From Collybiopsis luxurians FD-317 M1 (taxonomy: Eukaryota > Basidiomycota > Agaricomycetes > Agaricales > Omphalotaceae), in assembly GCA_000827265.1 (NCBI GenBank), contig KN834759.1, positions 725,666-789,665 on the forward strand: 64,000 nt of DNA, given 5' to 3'. The first letter of the stretch is position 1; each line of letters opens with the position of its first letter. Shown here piece by piece: positions 22,758 to 35,813 of this stretch. Both the position numbers and the translations under genes were made by a program. The notes under the pieces were generated by a model. That model saw only the letters and a list, made by a program, of their open reading frames with translations, was not told the origin of the DNA and did no database searches.

Positions 22758-24105
22758 AAGGGCGTCCGATTACAGGGAAGGGTCGGTGATCTTCTAATGT
22801 TTTATATTCATCTCGGAAGAAAATTGGAAAAATGTCGAAAGTAGATTGTCCGCGTCGGTAAAAGCTCTACTGCAATCAATTGGAGTTCCGGTGAAGGCAG
22901 AAGTTCGGAGCAGCGGCGAAAAATTTGAGGGGACTCGTAGTGACATCAACTGCGAGTCAATAAGCAGCTGATACTGATAGAGTGTCTTGAAGACGTGCGT
23001 TCATTTATATGCGATGCGTCGGCTAAATTGCAGGGTAGCTTATAATCACTAGGGTCCAAGTATAGCAAAGCTGAGGAATATTCCACAGAAACGTGCACGA
23101 GTATCCGCGACATTGATATAACTTGCTTTGCCTCCGTGAGAATTCCTCCATTACCTCAGGCTTTCTTGGAAGCCGACCATCAGTTGGTAGACTCGCCGGT
23201 CATTCGCTTCGCCGAGCATTGTTTGATCAAGCCAAACTTGACTGTTCCCACAAACAAAGATGCTGTTCGCCCGCGACTGGTCCAGATGGCAGTCACTTTT
23301 GGGGAGTCAATTTTGTGATACCGAACTGGGACAAATTCAACCTCTAAAACCTCAAAAAAATTTCTTCTTCAGATCCTGGTCAATCAACTTTTTGGGCGAT
23401 TCTAATTTGATTTGAGTATACAAATTTCTGACTATTTTTTATAACTGAAATGACTGCAATGACACTGGTACGGTGAGACGCGTTTGCCGTACTCACAGTC
23501 TTACTGTCAACCATGTTTGACAAAGAACTTTGTAAAAAAAGTATTTTTTTTGATATGTATGGATCGACTCAGAATCGCTTGAAACGTCTGAAAGCACTGG
23601 TGTAGAAAATACATTGTGTTTGAAGGGGAGAAGTGCCACAAAATTGCCACTTTACAGGGACTTGCACAAAACGTTTAGAGCAACACTAGACGGAGTCGAA
23701 CGGTCCGCCGAAGGCCGAGTGCGCCATGAGTGCGCCATGAGTGAGTCACGGTGAGTCAGGATTGACTCAGGATCACGTTTAGGCGTTTATTTATTTCGCT
23801 CAACGTTAACGGCCAAAGCTAGCAAATTCATTTACTTTGCATTTCGAGTATATCTTTCAAAATTCAAGATTTGGCAGTATAATACCAGGTCCACATCGCT
23901 ACTTCGAGTGCGGTTGCTCCAGAATTCCGTTTTCATATCGTGCCAACCCTCGGTCTGGCACAGTGACATTCCAAGGCCATTGATATCAATAGAAACCTCC
24001 GTCAGTAGAATGACTCATGCACAAGGAACCGAATGATTCAATACTCGATCATAAGGTACTAAATACAAGCGGATTCCAAGTTCAACGCGCCCAACTAGAC
24101 CTAAC
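22758..24105. other. Intergenic between CBM1 gene and epoxide hydrolase
   Basis: No gene is supported. It holds the divergent promoters of the two flanking genes, including the TGASTCA cluster listed separately. Confidence 0.4.
23742..23769. promoter_or_regulatory. Three clustered bZIP (Gcn4/AP-1-like) sites
   Basis: Perfect TGAGTCA at 23742-23748 and 23752-23758 and TGACTCA at 23763-23769 lie within 28 bases, about 340 bases upstream of the epoxide hydrolase ATG. The motif is bound by Gcn4/Yap-type bZIP factors in fungi. Confidence 0.5.
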
Positions 24106-25770
24106 ATGTCTTCTCTTCACGAGCACCCCTTCAAAATAGCCGTTCCAGACAAGCAATTGGATATTCTACACCAAAAACTCGAGCTTACGACCTTCCCCGA
24201 TGAAATTGAAAGCCCCGAATGGAATTACGGTGTTCCACTTGCCGACGTCAAGCGGCTCGTCGCTCGATGGCAGGATGGGTATGACTGGCGAAAGGCTGAG
24301 GCAGCGTTGAATGTGGAGCTTCCCCAGTTTACCAAAGATGTCGATGTGACTGGGTTCGGTACGTTGAATGTGCATTATGTGCATGCGAAGAGCGAGGTGG
24401 CGAATGCCATTCCTTTGCTTTTTATTCACGGATGTGAGTCTAGTTGTTGAGTCTTTGTTCGCTCACCTTCCTCATGACACGGTGCAGGGCCTGGAAGTTT
24501 CATTGAAGTCCGCAAGATACTTCCGCTCTTGATAAAACCTACTTCATCCGAGCATCCTAGTTTCCATGTCGTAGCTCCTAGTCTTCCCGGATTCGGTTTC
24601 TCCGAAGCACCCTCAAAGTCAGGTTTTGGTGTTGTCAAGCACGCAGAGGTGAGTTCTCAATTGCACTCTCAAGTCTCCTTCCGCTAATGCGCGTTTGTAG
24701 TTGTGTCACAAGTTAATGCTGTCGTTGGGTTACGATGAATATGGTAAGTGTGTTTTTTGTCCGATGTTTAGTTTTCACGAACCGACCGTTCGTTTTTAGT
24801 CACTCAAGGAGGCGATTGGGGGTCTCATGTTCGTGCCAAAGCCTTAGATTAAAACGCTGAATACAACTCACCAAGGATACCGTAGATTTCACGATATATA
24901 GCTCATTTCTACGGAGGGAAGCATGCCAAAGCGTGGCATTCGAATTATCCTACGTACGTACATCCTTCTGCCCCGTCGTACATACCCATCTGGCTAAAGT
25001 TAAAAACTCTAGCGGACCCGTACCGACTTTCCGATCCCAGCCTCTATCCTACCTCCGCGCACTTTTTACCCCCGCGCTCCCGCGTGAAAAAGCTATCGAG
25101 CCTCGCACGCGGTGGTTTACTTCCCAGGGCAAGTCGTACTATGAACAACAGGCGACGCAGCCGCAGACGCTGGGGTACTCGTTGGCAGATTCTCCTGCCG
25201 GGCTGTTGGCTTGGATTTACGAGAAATTGATGGTGTGGAGTGATAGGGAGGGAAAGGAGGGGTATGTTTGGGATGATGATGAGGGTATTTTCCTTCTTTT
25301 CTTTCTTTGTGCGAGCGTTCATGCTGAACAAATACTTTAGTTCTAACGTGGGTTTCGATCTACTGGTTTTCACGTTCTGGCCCAAGCGCTGCGTCGAGGA
25401 TCTATTACGAGACAGCGCACACTGGAGATCGAAACATATGGACCTCTTCGGCGATTCAGATGGGTGCGTCGTTCTTCCCTAAAGAGTTGAGGTATTCACC
25501 GAGAGCGTGAGTGCTGTTTTCTGCCCGGGTCTCTAGAAATTCACTCATTCTTTGTTTATGTACTCAACTGTGACGCGCTTTTTTTATGTTTCGACTCGAC
25601 TCCATAGACACATCGTTTCGTGGGCCAACCTCGTTTTTGAGTCCGAACATGGAAGTGGAGGACATTTTGCTGCGCATGAAAAGCCGGAGCTGCTTGTTGG
25701 GGATTTAAGGAAGATGTTTGGACGTGGTGGGGTTGCGTTTCGGGTTGTTTCTGGGATGGATGGATACTAG
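24106..25770 (+). CDS. Epoxide hydrolase (microsomal-type, alpha/beta hydrolase)
   Basis: Eight exons stay in frame: 24106-24433, 24488-24648, 24701-24743, 24800-24828, 24886-24953, 25013-25284, 25341-25506 and 25608-25770. They give 409 residues, normal for the family. An N-terminal epoxide-hydrolase domain is followed by the alpha/beta hydrolase fold. The oxyanion-hole motif HGWPGS is split by intron 1; the nucleophile Asp lies in GGDWGS; a lid region follows; and the catalytic His is in SGGHFAAHEKPE. These enzymes hydrolyse epoxides to diols, serving in detoxification or secondary metabolism. Membrane anchoring is not evident at the N-terminus. Intron 4 uses a weak GTTCGT donor, but its frame and the resulting protein fit the family well. 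Confidence 0.9.
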
Positions 25771-26083
25771 TGCGAAAAGAGTTTATGCACCAAGACCGGG
25801 GACGTAGACTTTGTTTATTGTTAAGTAGAGTACAAGGACCATAGGTAGCTCAAGTGCGCCCAAGACTAGTAATACATATACGACCTGAACTCGAAGCAGT
25901 TTTGGCATCCGGTACAGTAACAACCCTTGAATTACAGGAGTATTGGCTTAGCGGCAGGAAGGAACGGTCAGGTCTGTCATAAAGTTGGCAATCTGGCGAA
26001 AAGGAAGGCGCAGACATCGCAGCGATAAGGGATCGACTCTAGGGCGCACGATTCAGACGTACAGTATATAGGTGAAGCTACAT
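25771..26083. other. Short intergenic gap
   Basis: About 310 bases between the converging epoxide hydrolase and prefoldin genes, holding only 3' regions. Nothing else is seen. Confidence 0.4.
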
Positions 26084-26691
26084 TCAAGCTTTGGTTGCAT
26101 TCCGAGTCTGTTCCTGTAGTTTTAACTGTATTACGTTCACTACGGCATTCATGTTATCCCTTTTCTTCTGTATCGTGTCCTCTAGCGTATCGAGATTTGC
26201 TTGGATAAATGTCACTTTTTCTTGGTAGTGTTTCGTAGCTTGCGGACGCGTCTAAAGTACGATGAGCACCGATCCAGCTGTAAACACCAAAATGTACCTT
26301 TTGAACAAAGTATCCTGTGCCTACATCGACCAGGACGTAATCAGGATTGCTGAGTTTGCCAGGAATGTACAGGGAATTTGTGAGCGGAACCAGTATAGTT
26401 TTGCCTGCTTGGGTGTCAGTGATGACGCAGAGGCAAAAAAACTGACAGTATACCAGAGTTTTCAGGCTTTATTTCCGCAACATTATCGATGCAGGCTTTG
26501 AATTTTGCCTGAGCCTGTTTTAATTGGGCGAACGAGTTTGTAAGGTGATTGAGTTCCTACAGATCAATCAATTTCGCGCCCATCCAAGGATATATAGCCA
26601 GGCTAGACAATACCTCTTCAAACTGTTTCTTGATTTCCCCCAGCTGAGTCAAATCCAAATCGGATAGGCTTATAGACTGAGACTCGGCCAT
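26084..26691 (-). CDS. GIM5: Prefoldin subunit 5
   Basis: Exons (minus strand) 26691-26614, 26556-26454, 26404-26298 and 26251-26084 give 151 residues, the usual length. It is an alpha-class prefoldin: an N-terminal coiled-coil helix, a central beta-hairpin region (LVPLTNSLYIPGKL, then VLVDVGTGYFVQ), and a C-terminal coiled-coil helix with KKRDNMNAVVNVIQLK. Prefoldin is a hexameric cytosolic chaperone that delivers nascent actin and tubulin to the CCT chaperonin. The gene shares a 62-bp gap with the divergent DENND11-like gene, so the two promoters must overlap. Confidence 0.92.
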
Positions 26692-26753
26692 GGTAGACGT
26701 TGAGGAACAAGTCGTGTGACAGGCGTGACATTATTCTTCAACCCAGAACTTTG

Positions 26754-28839
26754 ATGAGCGTACCTCAAGACTTAGGTTCGTTGATGTATCAGGCGGCGAC
26801 CGGTTAGCTGTTATCCCTAACCACCATTTTCAGTGGCCATATTCCATGCTTCATTTCACCCGACCAAAGGCAATATCATCGATTGGTCAGTAAAAGCCAA
26901 CGAAGGTGCGTTCAACGAGCTTAGTGATCTGGAGTTTTCCTGAATTTTATGTTGGTCACAGACGTCAATCTCGACAATCTCGAATTCAATGCTCTTCCTA
27001 GTGGGCTTCATCTGGTGGAACAGGATATAATGTGAGTCAGGGGAAGGAAGGCTTTTTACCGTAGTCAATTGAAGGGAGAGAGCTGAAACATTTTTTTTTC
27101 TTTCAGCTACTTCTCAAAGGATGGTCACCAGGGAGTTTGTGCGTTCAGACGGGTCAAATCAACGGAGCAAGGTCATAGAGGCTTTCGACTATCTTCACTG
27201 GGTGTCCTGTTAGCAAAATCTACGAGACCGAAGCCTTGGAGACATGTAGCTGCGCTCAAGGATCTTATGACTATGCTTTATGCTCGGCTAGAGCTTACGG
27301 ACACACTGCAGCCTTCCGAGGCTGACTGGGAGCCTTCAAGAGCCTATTTCGAGAACCAGAAAATGACGGCTGCAGACCTTGCTGGAGCGGGATGGTCTGG
27401 CTGGAGTAATGAATTGGACGGGGTGCGTAATTACGGTCTTAGACTACCGTCTTTTCTTCAGTTTAACGTCGACAATAGGAGAACCGCGATCCGTCAAATA
27501 CGAACCCGACCCTACACCTCCCGCACCTTTTACGTATCCTGGGGCCCTCCACCCTTACCCTTTACAAACACGTCGTCGGCAGGAAGCGCATTCTCATATA
27601 CACCCTCCCACCTGTCGAGGCAGCTTGCATTCTATGTCACGTCGCTGCCGACTTTTGCTATGAGCAGCAGGTCGACTCTGGCTCTGGTCGGCTACCTGGG
27701 AAGTCCAGGGAAGGGATCAACGTTCTCGGAATGATCACCTTAAGCGACGTGGATAGATTACAAGCAGAGGGTAACACCGGCCGAGGATGGATCGCCTGCA
27801 CGACGGATGCAATATTTCTAGAGCGACCGTCATATTACGACCTTCTAATAGACTTGACCACCTCTACTCCAAATAAAGCGACACGCCCCACTTTTTACGC
27901 CTCTAGACCACTATCCTCCAATGAGGCTTCGACTTCAAGAGGTCCCACACATCGGCTTTCGACGATTCGATTTGCCTGGAGTGACGTTAAATTAGTATGT
28001 CTTTTTCCAGATCCTAACGGAATTTCTCACTTATGCGCCACAATCAGTGGAACGAATTAGACCGCATTCTGCAACTAGATTCTTCTTCTCATTCATCTGA
28101 CTCGTCATGTTGTACACCCGGTGCTTCGGGGATAACCGAACAAAAAGCTAAGCTCATCACTGCATGGACGGATGTCTGGCGGGTATACGAAGACGTTTGT
28201 CTCGTCTGCGCCGGGCTCTGGATGGGTTCTTGGCGGGGCAACTCGATCCAGTCTTATTCCACATCGAACGGCGCTGAGAACTGGGGCGCGATTCGACTCG
28301 AAGGCGACGACGATCTTACGCTTAACACGATTACCGAGAGTTCCGAAGGCCAGATTCGGAATCTAGGTGCTGGGATTGAAGGTCGACCTGTTCCGGCCTC
28401 ACCTACGACGACCAAGCCCATGCGGAGAACGAGCGCGATGACGATCGTGGGTAGGGGTAAAAAGTCGAGTACGACTCCTCAGCCCTCGCTCACGGATGCG
28501 GAGGTTGAGCGGGAGGCGGAATCGTCTACGGTGGAGGATGTCTTTGAGAGGGACGACGCACAGCTGCGGACGACACTGGCCCTTCTACAGACGTTCCACG
28601 CTCACACGTCTTTCCAATTGTCGACGTTGGAGTCGATCCTCCCCCCGCCCAGTGACCGTCAGCAGAGTACGGTATATCTTGTGCCGAAGGATATCCTGGC
28701 GTTTGAGTTGGGACCGTTTAGTTCGGTCGATGCGAGGTATTTGGAGTGGTTGGTGGAGGAGTATGGGGGTGGGGCGACGGTGGTTATTCGGCGTGGGTGG
28801 AAGGATTTGTTCGGGATCGTGTTTGGGTACGGGTATTGA
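26754..28839 (+). CDS. DENND11/LCHN-like protein (DENN-related)
   Basis: Exons 26754-26775, 26834-26905, 26962-27031, 27107-27422, 27479-27994 and 28048-28839 give 595 residues. Family hallmarks: GLHLVEQDIIYF, then HQGVCAFRR, then GHRGFRLSSLGVLLAKS, PWRHVAALKDL, LPHLLRILGPSTLTLYKHV and RGWIACTTDAIF. Fungal members are annotated as DUF4484 or LCHN homologues and belong with DENN-domain proteins, which act on Rab GTPases in membrane traffic. The exact Rab is unknown. The first exon and its weak donor (GTTCGT at 26776) are the least certain part; a 31-base intron at 26803-26833 is the alternative. A long Ser/Thr-rich insertion sits in the C-terminal third. Confidence 0.8.
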
Positions 28840-30181
28840 TCGAGGATGTTAATGGGGTATGCCGCTCTCCTCCTCCCTCGCCCCGCCCAGAACCTTTTCC
28901 GGGCCTGCTGTGACAGGTTATCGTAGAGCGCCAGGTCAGCTGCTACACCCGGACACCTCGTTCGCACTCGCTTGGCCTGCCCGGTGACTTGACTTTGTTG
29001 TGCATTTTTTATAGATTGTCACACATCGAGATACCCTCATTATTTATGATTTTAATGTGATTTTACGAGCGTTTGTTGTAAGTATGTAGCTGGATACCTA
29101 TTTTTATATGGTTTTTGTTCAAATCCAGTTTGCATGGCATTTGCCCTGTACAAAACCTTTGAAAGAGTAGCTGCTTGAAAAGGGATGGGAAAGAAGGCGG
29201 AAAAGCAACTTGAGCATTGTGTTCATAACAAGGTTGGTATATTGAGTGGGACAAATCTTGAAAGTTGCAACTGAAACAAAAGGGCTGCAAGTGCAAGAGG
29301 TCAAAATTTGTCTGGTCTGACCTGTCAAACTCCTGCCAAATTTTGGCAGGAGTCTTGGATGTCACACTTGAAAGGAAGTTCCCTGCTCACACTTTCAGAA
29401 TGTTTCAGTGGGCAAATTTGGAGGTGGCTCAGGCCCACTGCATAGTTTTGGAGCTGCCCATATTGCCCTTGACAAAAGGCTGGACTCTTCCGTTCAGGTG
29501 CCCTGATATAATTTGGAGTTGATAGGGGCAATGGGGAGTTAGTCAAGTGACTATCTTGTAACCAGAGAAAATAACTTATGGTTTATCTGGTTCACATTCA
29601 AGATAGTTCATATCAGAACAAGAGTGAACTTGGGTACTGTTTTCATTTCAAGCTAGGCTATACTCTGGTCACTTTCTGTTAGATCATATGGGTAATCTGA
29701 CACATCAGTGAGAAACAGGTCTAGGTGCCACTATGAAAGTCCTAGGGTGTGATCTAGGCAGAAATTCCTGAATGGGTATTCAGTATCCATGGCCCAATAG
29801 CTCAGTGGTTCCCTCCCTTTTTTATTTTCCTATTTTCCGGAGCATCTGGAATTTCACCAGGTTCCCAGTCTGGACACTTTGGTAGATTGGTTGACTTGTA
29901 TACCCCAACACTTTCAAATTGCTTCTGTACAATCAGAGGAACAGTAACACCTTTTCAATGTGCTTCTCAAACAAATAGGCTATATGGTTCAGATGACCTT
30001 GGCTAATACTATATACTCCCTAGATAGATCAAAGTGCTTTGAATAACCTTGAAGAATGAAAAGTCATGTAAAGCTGCTTAAAAACACAATAATACACTTG
30101 GAACTCTACGCTTAATACATCAAGTCATAACAGACAATGGATCTGAGAACAGCCATTTGCACTTTAAAATGACTGAGTGTT
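28840..30181. other. AT-rich intergenic, start of CpG-poor zone
   Basis: No gene is supported. A short palindrome (29329-29353) is listed separately. From about 29 kb onward, base composition turns AT-rich and CG dinucleotides become rare. Confidence 0.5.
29329..29353. repeat. 12-bp perfect palindromic hairpin
   Basis: ACTCCTGCCAAA, one T, then its exact reverse complement TTTGGCAGGAGT. It lies in non-coding AT-rich sequence. Function unknown. Confidence 0.8.
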
Positions 30182-32362
30182 TTAAAGAATCCATTTGGAA
30201 TCACTTTTGGGCAGAAGAGAGCGTGTAACAATCTGGATCACAAGATATATCTATCATTGAGCCTCTGAAAATACATTCAGCGGAACTTACAAACATAATG
30301 GTGCCCAAGGCAAGCATGACTCCAGAAAAAATCTGTGCACTCTTGAATCCATTGAAAGTTATGAGCCACCCACTAACTGGAGGTCCAAGCAGAGCTCCCA
30401 CAGCGCTGGCATTTAGATGGAAGATTTGTGAGAGGCTTCGGATTAGATGCATATTACAAACCTAATGCTTGCAACCTGTCCAATTCCAATGCCTATCTTA
30501 CGAGGATCATCCTGGTAAATATTTGTGAACATTTAAAGAGTCCGAAAACTTAAATGAATATACCAGTAGAGGAGGGACACAGGCACCTTGTAAACTGACA
30601 ATATTTCCAGATGTAAATCCATATAATGCTATTGGATATGAACTGGTCACCACGCCCAAACCTCTCAAGGTGTTGGCTATCTCACCTCCGACAACAAGAA
30701 TACTGGCAGTATCTTGAGCAGCAATGCTTGCAAAGACTAATAAAGCGCTGATGAATCCTGTAATAATCATGATATTAAATCGTCCCCATGAGTCAGCCGC
30801 CAGTCCTGGAAGAATGCGACCAAACTAAATTCATTTGAACAAGAGGTTGTCAAATTGAAGACAATGAGTGAGAAGACATACAAATGATGCAGCATTCTGC
30901 ACTGAAACTGAGTAGAATATCATATTTGCATCAAATCCATGAATGGCTCCATAGCTTGGAAGGTAAAACAAGAGAAAGAATAGTCCTACAGGATGAATAA
31001 CCAAATTAATCATTGCACATTCGACCATGGCAAGAACTAGAAGCGTGCCAAAGCAAATGAAAAACATTGCAGTACTTTGGATTGAGCATTGGTGAGTATG
31101 ATATTCTTGCGCTGATCAAGAATACTTACCAGAAGCTTGCATACGCTGGGGATCGAAGCAAACCAAATGCAAAGAACTCAGAACCACCGCGTTTTGGTAA
31201 GCGTCCTTTCACCATCAATGCTGATATCGTTGTCAGAATTAGTGCTATGAATCCAGTTATACGGAGAGCCCAGCCGAATCCGACCTAAAATTTCATCAGA
31301 AGCATTAACAGCATGACAGGACTAACATGTGCACATTATTATTCTCAATCAGGCGATTAATGGCTATTGGCCAAATTACACCGCCAACAGCAGCCCCTGA
31401 GGTTACAATTCCTAATACAAGACCCCGGTGTATGAAAAACCAGTGGTTTATACTGTAAACTGCCAAAATTGGACTCAATGTGCAATGCAGAGGCAAGCAA
31501 AAACTGACCAAGCAAAAGCAGGGGAAAAAAGGGCAGAAAAACAGAAGCCTTGCAGTAACCCTTGAGCCAGAAAGAATTGCCAGAATTCTTTGCTAACCTT
31601 TGGGGTTAGCTCCTCGTCTGTGTGAGGAAAGGATATCTCTACTGACCAAATACTTTGCATCATGCAGGAAAATGAAAAGCCAACACCGCCGATGAAGATA
31701 AGGCGCTTCACAGAATATATGATATCAGCAAACCCTGAGATTCAGAGCACATTAGGGTGACTTACTCCAGCTCCAAACTTGTCAAAGATAGAACCACAAA
31801 CTGAACCCATAAATAAAACGCTTTATGGGACATATTTAATATCCAACACCTTAGTGTAATAAAGGACGAGTTTACCAGAAGCTCTGGAAAGCCCCAATCC
31901 AAGCAATATCACTTTCCGATTTGGTGGATAATTGATGCACCTTGTAATATGCTTGGAAGCTAAGGCATGTCCTATTTTTAACACCCACTTAAACTGTATA
32001 TCGGCTTATTCAAACTCACACTAAGCACGAGCATTCAATATTTAAAGACTTAAAGAGAGAAAGTCATTACTTACCGCCAAAAGCATTTAGGAACCCGAAT
32101 GAAACAAAAACAGCTATCCAGGCGCCAATAACAACCTTTGCCAACTTGAGGTTTTTTGGAAGAGGTATGATCAGTAGCTGTCACTTACTGTCCACGCGTC
32201 CCGACCGCCGTCAGGGAAGGTAGGCAGTACTGAAGAATGTGCTTCTGGAGTTTCCACCTTCAGTTTTGAGGATTCACCCGCTCCTTCAGGAGTTTTTAAT
32301 GTCTCTGATCCGAACTTGGATTCAGCTGTATCATTACGAGTCATTGAGTGGCTGGAAGACAT
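30182..32362 (-). CDS. MFS transporter, monocarboxylate-porter type
   Basis: The minus-strand gene has about 14 small exons; start ATG at 32362-32360, stop at 30184-30182. A Ser/Thr-rich cytosolic N-terminus ends with the family signature PDGGRDAWTVVIGAWIAVF. Twelve membrane segments follow in order (for example GFGWALRITGFIALI, FYLPSYGAIHGF, ALYGFTSGNIVSL and SAVGALLGPPVSGW). Most junctions keep frame. The second junction (after NAFG, near 32060-31965) fits only with a weak acceptor and could hide a one-base change. The yeast relatives (Mch family) and basidiomycete paralogues transport monocarboxylates, riboflavin or unknown solutes. Its position beside adenylate-forming enzymes and methyltransferases suggests export or uptake for that pathway; that is inference. 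Confidence 0.8.
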
Positions 32363-33329
32363 AGGAGGATGTGGAAATATCAAGCTCGCAAGAGCTGTAT
32401 TTTCGGTGTTGTTGGCAATGCTGACAGCTTATATTTTAATGACTGTATTCTAACTAAATTGGGTCCAGACTTCTCACACACATATCATGATTGTGGACGC
32501 TGCAAGAAATGCAGCTTTCGTGTGCCCGATCGGAATCTCTTGGCACGATGCATACACTAAATAGGAAATCATTGAGGGGAAAGTTGATGGGTACTATTCA
32601 ATGCCATCAAACGCTAGCTTCCTGACAGAGAGGTCCAGATTCCCTGTATGATTTGTGTCCCTGTCTGTATCCCTTTCATGCAATGCGCGGTGCATGATGA
32701 GTCATTCTCATTTTCAGTAATGCATAAATAAAGAGTAGACGTAGACCGGCAAAGGAATAGCGTCAGAACGCGTTCCAAAATGTTTTTCAGAAATGGAATG
32801 CATTTCGAAGCGGTATCCAGTGCGCGGATACCTTTTTTGGGGAGATTGAGTGGTCTCCCACCATCTGTGCTTCTTTGATGACATCGAATAGTACCGTACG
32901 ACTATGTTGTTGTTTTTCTTTTTTTTTTTTTTTTGATACCAGCGTGACGCTGTTATCAATTCCGCCACACACATGATGATCATAAATCCTGAAGCGCGGC
33001 CGAAGTTGAGATGTACGAGGATCAGCACTCAAGCCTCAGGATCTTACCGTAAACCAAAGCTGAGATATGGATAGCTTGAAGCGCAAAGACGATTGGTATG
33101 TTGTACCTAGTCCATATATGAGCGAATTCACAATCAAATGATTTCACACATTATATAAAGAAAAATGTGAAAGCTGCGGGTCATTACCCGAAGACACCTA
33201 GTTGGAATATAGAAATATGAGAAGATCAATGGAGTATATTATGGAAGGGTGGCATGATCATTGGGGTGGGCAAAGTACAATGACAGCTGCTTTCGTTCCA
33301 TAGTGTCAGTGCCCTTAATATGAGATTTC

Positions 33330-33500
33330 CCGCCAAGGATCAGGCACAAATCTCGCAACCACCCAACTCCGTGTTTTCTTTCGTTCCATGCGATCGTCAT
33401 GAATCTCCGTCTTTGAATTTGAGATCGAACAAGAGTCATACGATCATAAAACACACATGCAGACCGTACAGAGAGGCACAACAAATACTACTTGCACTAT
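33330..33500 (+). repeat. Dispersed element, diverged copy
   Basis: The run AAGGATCAGGCAC, then CACC, CGTTCCATGC and a final GGCACAACAAATA matches, with divergence, the right half of the element at 48047-48360. It sits about 1 kb upstream of the MFS transporter start. Confidence 0.45.
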
Positions 33501-34154
33501 GAGAGTGGATGAAGAGTGACAAAGAACAAAAAATGACAGTAAAATGGAAATTTCAGATACTTGATGAGAGGGGATAGAAAAACTTCGAGAAAATTAGCGC
33601 AGATCCCGCACTAAGAGCAGCAGTGCCCGCAGTTGAATCATCATCACCTTGAGGCAGAGGTGCGTAAATTGAGTCGGACTTGACCAGCATCCGGAAGTGC
33701 ATCCACATCCTCCATGCACATCAGGAGCTCCATGCCCAGCTGCCGACATATACACACATCATTGATTATCAGTGTATATCATCAGCCTGCTTACAGGAAA
33801 CTGCTTCCAACGTTCCCAGTGCTCCACCATGCCCACCCTGTGATTGAGTGGCTTATACATTGTATTGTTGTTATGCCTGAAATGCGCAGGTCGTAGTCAG
33901 TGGAAATCATAGGCACAACTTCACCGCCTGCTGAGGCAAACTTCTACACTGGTCGGAGGTATGGTAGTTCTGTGCAGAGTTATTATGGAAAATTGCGATG
34001 AAAATTCCCCATATAAATATTTCCAAGGCCCACGCCAAGACACTGACTGACCAACCCAATATCATTCTGACCATCCCTTGCAACTGTTGAAACAAAGACT
34101 ACAATTACTTCCATATCTTTGTTACTACTGTTGGAGTTTCCGATCCATGATAGC

Positions 34155-34285
34155 AATCGGAACACTTGCCACACCCTTGTTTTTGCTGTAGTAGCACGTG
34201 ACTCATGTTCTCCAGCATGTGATTGTGGCGTTCCGAGTTCTCGGTTGGGTGAATCGGAACGCTTGCCACACCCTTGTTTTTTGCT
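34155..34285. repeat. 33-bp direct repeat
   Basis: AATCGGAACACTTGCCACAC... at 34155-34187 recurs as AATCGGAACGCTTGCCACAC... at 34252-34285. The A/G difference turns a CpG into CpA. Confidence 0.8.
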
Positions 34286-35813
34286 TCTGCCAGTTTGAGG
34301 GTTTGATAGCCTCTGGCTTATTTATTTTTCATTGATAGTATGGCTGCATAATATGGTAGATAGTTCAACCTATCAGTAGAAATTGCATATAATGTACCAT
34401 ATGAAAAATTTATTCCCTGCATGTTTGCTAGGGCTTTTTGCTATTCGACTGGAATATTTGCCTTGTTCTCGCATTTATTCCAACAACTACTCCACCGAAA
34501 AATATATGATAGGATTAAGGTGTTTTAGCCATTAATTCATAACTGCAATTGGTTATGTTGGTTACTAGAATCAGTTGTTGTCTTGTTCCTGTGTTAGGAG
34601 CTCCTCCTGAGTAAAAACAGGCTGCCTACACTGCCCCTGCCTGTTCATTAGTGTCTAAGTTTTGAGAGGCCTGTTGGAAATAAAACCTGAGGAAGACAAG
34701 TATGTTGGCACTCCAGTAGGAAACAGAGATAATAACATGTAAATTCCATTTGTCCTCGACATGGTAGTAAGCAAAAGAGTGAGAGTGAACATATAGAGTG
34801 ACAATAGTAAGGCTCCAGCCTATTATATTACTATTACTCAAAGCCTGCCATAATTAGTAGTAATATGTTTTGAATATATTAATAACATATTAAAATAGGT
34901 AATTAATTAAATTTTCTGGCAGTGTTCATGTCTTTGGCTTACAGTATTTCTAATGTCTTCTATAAGCTACAGGGATTGCTCCAGATGCAACTTCAAGTTT
35001 GTTCAGGTAGAGGTTAATTTCAGCATGCATTGTATGTATACAAGTTGAATCCAAGTTTCTATGAGTAATCATGTCATGTCATATAACTCATATGAAGGGT
35101 TAGCAATCAATGAGCATACTTTTTCAAAGGCCACATTTAACTTAGCTTGGTAACTAAGCCTGCTAAGAGGTTGTCGGCTTAAGCAAGAAACCTTGTTAGA
35201 GGGCTTGGGAAGCCAGGAGCAAATTGTGGCACAGACTTTTTTTTCACCTGTTTATGGAAGGTAGCTACCATTTTTAGGAGGAACATCCACCTTCCTTTTA
35301 TATTTTTAGAGGGTGGAAAGTACAACTTTGTAAAAATTTTGGACCAATCCTCTCCCAAATTGTACTTTCCCATCTACAAAAATATATATGGTAATCCTTT
35401 TTTTGTCCCGAGAACTCTGAAAATAATCTGTGCCAACTTTTACTTCCACTTTCCAGGCCTACATTCAACTCCTTTGGCATTCAAAACATTCAGGATGGGG
35501 CAAGGATAGGATGAGGGTGATGTAAATAATCCAATAAGATGCATATTGATATATTTCTCTCTTCTTACATATTATAATAGGAAAACAACCTATTATGCAA
35601 AAGGTCATAATATAATAGTAATTTTAGTAGGTAACAGTGTTCTAAATAGATAATTAATACTAACGTATTAGAGCCTTAGACAATAAGATGTGGAAGAATC
35701 CATGAACTACAGCTTATATATGCTAAATAGGGCTATGCAGGTAACCCCAAGATTGTCAATTAATTATAATCATGATACTGATACTGCATCGGTAAAATTA
35801 CTTTTCAGCCCAG

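Larger units (their letters stand above)
32363..35813. other. AT-rich intergenic with repeat remnants
   Basis: No gene is supported. It holds a copy of the dispersed element near 33330-33500 and a direct repeat at 34155-34285. The long T run at 32918-32934 on the plus strand may be an old poly(A) end of a minus-strand retroposed copy. Confidence 0.4.

Noticed and set aside
31067..31288. Plus-strand frame over the MFS gene
   Set aside because: Antisense of transporter exons with clear membrane-segment coding on the minus strand.
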